6,569 nucleotides of DNA from an uncultured Alphaproteobacteria bacterium (GTDB taxonomy: Bacteria; Pseudomonadota; Alphaproteobacteria; Caulobacterales; Caulobacteraceae). Shown piece by piece: positions 5,937 to 6,569 of this stretch (positions are counted from its first letter, which is position 1; every line of letters starts with the position of its first letter). Made by a program: the position numbers and the translations under genes. The stretch is from assembly GCA_903928755.1 (NCBI GenBank), contig CAIYSH010000084.1, forward strand, positions 1 through 6,569. Reading direction: 5' to 3'. A model generated the notes under the pieces. That model was not told the origin of the DNA. It ran no database searches and was given only the letters and a program-made list of their open reading frames with translations.

Positions 5937-6569
5937 ATGTCCATGACAGACCTCCAGCCGGCAGCCCGCATCCTGATGGTCGACGACGATCCGGGAATTT
6001 GTGATGTCGTGTCGGAATTCCTGGGTCAGCATGGCTTTCATGTCCGGACAGCTGGAAATTCTCGGGAGATGGATTCAGAACTGGCGATCGGAGCCGCCGA
6101 CCTCATCATCCTGGACATCATGCTTCCCGGTGAAGATGGACTGGCCATCTGTCGACGCCTGAGCGGAACCGATGCTCCCCCGATCATCATGCTCTCGGCC
6201 ATGGGCGAAGATACGGACCGTATCGTCGGCCTGGAACTCGGCGCCGATGACTACCTTCCCAAACCCTGCAATCCCCGCGAACTTCTCGCCAGGATCCGTG
6301 CCGTCCTGCGGCGTGCGGAATTGCGTGGCGTCAACCGTCAACTCGGAACCGGATGCGAATTTGCAGGTTGGCAGCTGGATCTCGTCAGGCGGGAGCTGAG
6401 GGCACCAGATGGGGTGATGGTCCACCTTTCGTCAGGTGAATTCTCGCTCCTCAGATCGTTTGTAGAACGGGCCCAACGGGTTCTGACCCGGGATCAGCTG
6501 CTGGATATGGCCAGGGGTCCCGAGACCGACGCCTTTGACCGGGCCATTGACGTCCAGATCAGCCGACTG
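5937..6569 (+). CDS. OmpR-family two-component response regulator, 3' end cut
   Basis: The first 211 residues are present and the frame is open at the right edge. The receiver domain (about 10-125) has the acidic cluster D16-D17-D18, the phosphate-accepting D60 in LDIMLPGEDG, S87 in the Thr/Ser switch position and K109 in LPKPCNPREL. A linker leads to a winged-helix domain from about residue 140, with LSSGEFSLL (164-172), RVLTRDQLLD (181-190) and the DNA-recognition helix FDRAIDVQISRL (200-211) at the very edge. Full-length relatives are about 235-245 residues, so roughly 30 are missing. Upon phosphorylation by a sensor histidine kinase it would bind DNA and regulate transcription. The kinase gene is often next to such regulators and may lie just outside the window. 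ATG 5937 is chosen as first start; ATG 5943 is two codons later. The regulated genes cannot be deduced. Confidence 0.93.
   Translation, partial: MSMTDLQPAARILMVDDDPGICDVVSEFLGQHGFHVRTAGNSREMDSELAIGAADLIILDIMLPGEDGLAICRRLSGTDAPPIIMLSAMGEDTDRIVGLELGADDYLPKPCNPRELLARIRAVLRRAELRGVNRQLGTGCEFAGWQLDLVRRELRAPDGVMVHLSSGEFSLLRSFVERAQRVLTRDQLLDMARGPETDAFDRAIDVQISRL

Noticed and set aside
5219..5971. Minus-strand 250-codon frame opposite the MBL-fold hydrolase
   Set aside because: Antisense to a gene with all metal-binding residues; no domain recognisable.

Overview
The window reads as ordinary chromosomal DNA from a GC-rich (by eye about 60%) alphaproteobacterium, most likely of a Rhodospirillales type. 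This assignment rests on gene content and protein style (long HrpB helicase, a 300-residue RlmI-like methyltransferase with a DPPKYGRG motif, an OmpR-type regulator with a KPCNPRELLARI stretch). It is inference, not a database result. I see no phage, transposon, CRISPR, toxin-antitoxin or defence signature, and every gene I can judge is intact or simply cut by the window edge.

Layout, left to right: (1) positions 1-126 hold a strongly AT-rich island with a good sigma70-type promoter pointing left, out of the window; no gene can be assigned there with confidence. (2) A TetR-family repressor lies on the minus strand (127-774). (3) A 207-base spacer (775-981) holds several inverted repeats, including a possible TetR operator and an 11-bp stem that can form only in plus-strand RNA. 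(4) A plus-strand pair follows: a class I SAM-dependent methyltransferase (982-1884) and a TrmH/SpoU RNA methyltransferase (1881-2672), joined by an ATGA overlap. (5) A DEAH-type helicase, HrpB, lies on the minus strand (2685-5123), converging on the methyltransferase pair with 12 bases between stop codons. (6) Divergent from hrpB is a YcbL-like metallo-beta-lactamase-fold hydrolase (5216-5884). (7) An OmpR-family response regulator starts at 5937 and runs off the right edge.

The theme of the central part is RNA: two RNA methyltransferases made together, next to an RNA-type helicase of the DEAH/RHA group. The flanking genes are regulatory (TetR, OmpR) or metabolic (probable glyoxalase-II-like hydrolase). 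The genes are probably separate transcription units apart from the methyltransferase pair. No novel multi-gene system is apparent. The points most worth checking are the leftward AT-rich promoter, the structured tetR-methyltransferase spacer, the substrate of the 982-1884 methyltransferase (which lacks the cysteine motif of RlmI), and possible leaderless starts of hrpB and the response regulator.
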